Shown here piece after piece: positions 60,389 to 64,000 of a DNA stretch of 64,000 nt. Numbering within the stretch: the stretch's first letter is position 1; the number at the start of each line of letters is the position of its first letter. The notes under the pieces are model-generated. The model worked only from the letters and a program-made list of their open reading frames with translations, searched no databases and had not been told where the DNA came from. Origin of the DNA: Pyrocephalus nanus. Its lineage: Eukaryota; Chordata; Aves; Passeriformes; Tyrannidae. Location of the stretch: positions 62,143,938-62,207,937 of the forward strand of contig CM076259.1 of the NCBI GenBank assembly GCA_038380795.1. Reading direction: 5' to 3'. The position numbers and the translations under genes were made by a program.

Positions 60389-63297
60389 CATTTCTTTTTA
60401 TATGCAGGCTCATTTTTAATTTGACCCATGATGTTCAAAGACTCATAGTGCTTGCCCCTTTTCTGTTGAATGAAAATTGGGTTTGAGTAAGTTTTAAAAG
60501 AATTTTCATTTTGTGGCTCTGCTGTAAAATTAAAGCAAGCTATCACTCAAGACTGATTTTTATAAGTTTTTTTCCACGCAATGGAATGGGTTCAGATGTA
60601 TATAATATATCTAATTAGAGGACTAAAACCCCAAAATTTAGGCAGTTATCTTCCAGGTGTGTGAAACCTAGTGGGAAATACTCAGGTTTTTAAATTTTCT
60701 GTTACTATTCCAAATTTACGACAAATTTAATTATCCAAGTAATTAGATTATATCCTCTCTTCAGGAGTTGAAGAACACCCTCAGTTATCAAGATGCATGT
60801 GGGCTGACTCATCAGAGCAGGATGGCTGAATTTCTGAGTTTCATACCAAAGGACACAGCCTAGAACTATCAGCTGTCCAATCTATCAAAGGGCTGTGGGA
60901 AGGGAAGACCCAGGAGTAAGAACTTTGCAGAAGTACAACCACCACACTGCCCACTGGCTTCAGGCTGAGCATGCAGCTGGTGCCTGGGGCTACCAGCTAC
61001 CAGAGCTGTCCTTTTCTCCTTGCCCACCTTCTCTCCCAGCTGGAGAAGTAAATTCCCCAGCAGCTTTGGTGGCCTATCAGCTCTAGCCACTGATGATATA
61101 ACCTCAGTGGAAGAGCTGCACTTACACTTTTTGCGGGCATATATAGCTTGAATCAAGATGCTCCTTTATCGCCTAGTGTGAACTATCATTAAACAGCTCA
61201 GGGTATCTAATAGACCAAGTTATGGCACACAAGAGCATTCTGCAGTGGGTTTATGCTGGATTACCCAGTTCTAGAGTAAAGGTAGAAATAGAGAACATAA
61301 GTAGATTTGGGTCTAAGAACATGAATTTCTAGTGGGATTGGAGTGGGAAGAAGAAGCCAGTGGCAGTCTGTAGAGCATCAGCCTCTCCACTGACCACTGA
61401 TGGTGTGGTGCCAGCTGCAATGAACTGCTTCAAAATCCAGAGAAGCTGGTGTAGCACCTTGCTGTGCACCTTCAGAACCAAAGGGCTTTTCAGGCAATCT
61501 GCATGACCACCTTGCTGTAACCCCTTATAAACTTCTTGTGATGCCTTGTGACTGCTATTGAAGTCCTTGCTTGTTATTACAAGGTGCAGTTTTCTGGTTT
61601 GCATGCAACTGTACAATGCAGACAGCAGTCAGAGAGGTTGTGCTCGTGCCACATACATGTGGCAAATCCGACCCTTCCCTTGACAAAGTGCAGTTTGTTG
61701 TGTTGGTGATGGACGTCACGAGCAGCAAAAATCTGCTAGTGCTACATCTAAACGCTTCATTTCCAGATGTGTGCATAAAGCAAGTTCCCACTGTTATCTT
61801 GATAGGTGGTTCTGTCTGAAGTGCGACATTTGTGCAGGGATCTGTAATAATGCAGAGTTGCTGCAGCCTTTCTAACTGTTGCCAGATCTGCTGAAGAACA
61901 GTGAGAAGATTACGCATTCCTCTGAATTCAGTAGAGGTCTCCAAACAGTACTTGTGTAAAGAGAGTCAGGCCCAGGAAGACTATAATTATCAACTAAATA
62001 AATAATTTAGTTAATACAAACTCTGGGCTAGATCCCAGTCTGACTTGGCAGTTTTATTCTGTGCTGGGGAGGTATAAAATAGGGCTAAAGGCCCAAAACC
62101 TAGCCTGTAGGGATTCTTTTGTACAAAAGTCCAGGTGTTATTCAGAGGGGAGGACACAACCCTGTAGGTTAGCAAAGTGTCTCAGAAACAAAGAACTGAC
62201 CAAGCTTAATCTTCTTTTTCCTTTCAGTTTCTAAAAAGTTCAGCTCTGTTCCTCACCCCAATCTCCCATCATTTTTTTTTCGTCTTTACATACCTCTAAA
62301 TTTCCTGCCTCTTGGCTGGGACCAGGCATGTCAGAGCCAAATACTGTTATAGCTGTTTTTGTGTTGGTTCCAGCCCAATTGGAAGCAGGAAATACTAAAA
62401 ATCTCCTGGGTAATTCTCTTCTCTGGAGACTTCCAGTCCAATTTTGCAGATTCATGAGTGTTACGTGCTTCAGGAAAAGTTCAGAGATGCAACCAAAGCC
62501 AATTGCTACAGATATGTAGACATGAGATACACAGAGAAGGCAGTGAATTCTGTCTGCCTGTAACATCCCTTGCTAATCTGGATGCTTGCCTGCATCAAAA
62601 CTGCTGTAGTTTCTGTTTAGAGCTGAGTCCTTAATCATACTGTTCCTACACACCTCCAGAACTACTTACCTGCATGACTTGATGTCTGAGGGTTCAGGTT
62701 CAGGGGGAAGTCATCAGAAGAGCCACTTCAGAACCTAAGAGCAAAGACTAGAATAAAGTAAGCAGACTGTATCATCCTCAGTTTGTTTCTCACCTTTTTG
62801 TTCTTGGAGCTTTTCATCTTTTGTGGTGATAATGGTGCTGTGTTGCATTGGTGATTGCTGCCAGCAGTGCTGTGTGATGGACTTGCCCAGAAGGACACAG
62901 GCAGCTGGAGACAGTGTTGGTGCTGTACAGTGGCAGTGTTAAGAATTCAGGATTTCGTCATCATATGAAGGGCCAACTAGACAGGAACCTTCAACTCTCC
63001 TGCACACAAGTGACATTTGCACTCCTTGTGGTGGCGATGGGGCACGCAAGCACTGCTGAAGCCTCTCTGGATCTCTCATGACAGCCTCTCTCTTTGACAA
63101 TAAATTTAAACTGGTTTCTTCTGGCAAGAGCACTCAGAGAAAACAGTCCTGCAAATACAGTTCCCCTCCATGGTGAACTTGAGCTTGGATGTGCTGATGG
63201 CAAGAATGTTTAGAGCAGCTACCATGCAATGGTGCCACTATGAAATAGATATTTCTATGGACAATGAAAAAATAAAATCCCTTTGAGAGAGGAGAAT

Positions 63298-63309
63298 AAA
63301 AAAAAAAAA
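63298..63309. repeat. Poly(A) run, 12 nt
   Basis: A12 within GAGAATAAAA...GACTGAG. It is a simple repeat. Confidence 0.9.
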
Positions 63310-63914
63310 GACTGAGAATAAGAGAATAATCTGGGAAGCTGTTGGAGGAACAGGAAGGAATGAGTGCTGAGTTAGCCTCATATCAATGTGACTTTTATCA
63401 CTAGTGCAGAAATAATCCTACAGGATACCCCTATCCTCACTGTGTGCTCAGCAAACAGCATAGACATGCAAAGATTTATTGACATCATTCACTATCGGAG
63501 AACCAGGGAGATTTGCTTTCATGACGCCAGGGAAGAAAAACCTGAGCATGTGTTTCTCTGCCTTCTCTGGAGCTGATCAGAAGATACTCATTTAATAACA
63601 CTATTATTCTGTATTGTTTGCATGACATTAACACAACATCAGTGCCCACTGAAACTGGAGACATGTTTTAAGTGGCACTATACCCAAGCACAGTAAGAGA
63701 CAGTAGTCGCTATGCTTATCAGCTGAACAGACAAGATGTAGTATGTTCCCTTTCCAAATGAGGAATTGATACACACAAATGATGAAGCAATCTATGCCAC
63801 AGATATTCAGTATACAAACACAAGCCTGACAGCCAGCTGCAATACCAAACCATGGTAAGCGGTTTAACAACACAGAAAACAATAGGCATTGTATACTGTG
63901 GGATTATAAAATAG

Positions 63915-64000
63915 GGCTGGCTGAAAAAAGGTTCTTTTCTCCCCTGGGAATTGACAGATTTTTGTCAAATGCGATTTGGCTGAAAACTGGAATATGTGCT
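63915..64000. repeat. Possible A+T-rich amniote repeat relic at the window edge
   Basis: The motifs GGGCTGGCTGAAAAAAGG, GGAATTGACAGATTTTTGTC and GATTTGGCTGAAAACTGG resemble the start of a reptilian A+T-rich repeat beginning 'GGGCTGGTTGAAAATTTT'. The window ends inside it, so it cannot be assessed fully. Confidence 0.3.

Larger units (their letters stand above)
58272..63914. other. Non-coding DNA, nothing recognised besides simple repeats
   Basis: Two minus-strand frames, 61329-61616 and 61555-61944, are open end to end in different phases. That could hint at a frameshifted pseudogene, but I recognise no family and the lengths are within chance. Frames at 58335-58733 overlap on both strands. 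No interspersed repeat was recognised. Confidence 0.4.

Noticed and set aside
1..64000. tRNA genes, rRNA, CRISPR arrays, bacterial-type operons
   Set aside because: I looked for tRNA B-box-like GGTTCGANNCC motifs with cloverleaf potential, direct-repeat/spacer arrays and closely packed same-strand genes, and found none. The repeats identify a vertebrate genome.

Overview
This window looks like non-coding DNA from a bird: an intergenic stretch or a very long intron. It is A+T-rich and CpG-poor, and I could not identify a protein-coding exon, tRNA, rRNA or CRISPR array in it. The identification rests on the repeats. There are CR1 LINE fragments, two of them ending in avian-type tails built on an 8-bp ATTCTRTG unit. 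There are two solo LTRs that I recognise as avian endogenous-retrovirus types common in neoavian and passerine genomes. There are also several much older fragments of the amniote CR1 kind, best known from turtles and crocodilians. No mammalian Alu, L1 or B1 type repeat was seen. All family assignments are from memory of consensus sequences and need RepeatMasker to confirm.

Layout. 1-9000: unannotated A+T-rich DNA with an ancient plus-strand CR1 (about 2545-2940), a pyrimidine-rich block (4000-4470) with a 17-bp tandem duplication, an A22 run near 5800, and an isolated exon-like stretch with good splice signals at 8454-8526. 9000-20300: ancient minus-strand CR1-like fragments (9040-9260, 14230-14410, 14500-14945) and a young plus-strand CR1 3' end (11791-11907). 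20323-20774: diverged minus-strand solo LTR. 29018-29638: a homopyrimidine tract, perfect C/T for 548 nt, with nested 24-bp, 18-bp and 5-bp periods. It opens all reading frames and produces long artificial ORFs. 36207-36408: internally deleted CR1. 44680-46048: the longest CR1, with a recognisable but broken reverse-transcriptase region and an intact 3' tail. 51490-51735: relic with 19-bp inverted repeats, probably an old non-autonomous DNA transposon. 52856-52918: minus-strand CR1 3' end. 55013-56852: two weak exon-like segments that would join a signal-peptide-like start to a short cysteine-containing exon. 57661-58266: well-preserved plus-strand solo LTR with near-perfect 5-bp target-site duplications.

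No genes here work together as a system. The noteworthy content is the record of repeats of several ages (ancient amniote CR1 and DNA-transposon relics, younger CR1, ERV LTRs) and the large polypyrimidine mini/microsatellite. I did not find a credible new multi-gene system.
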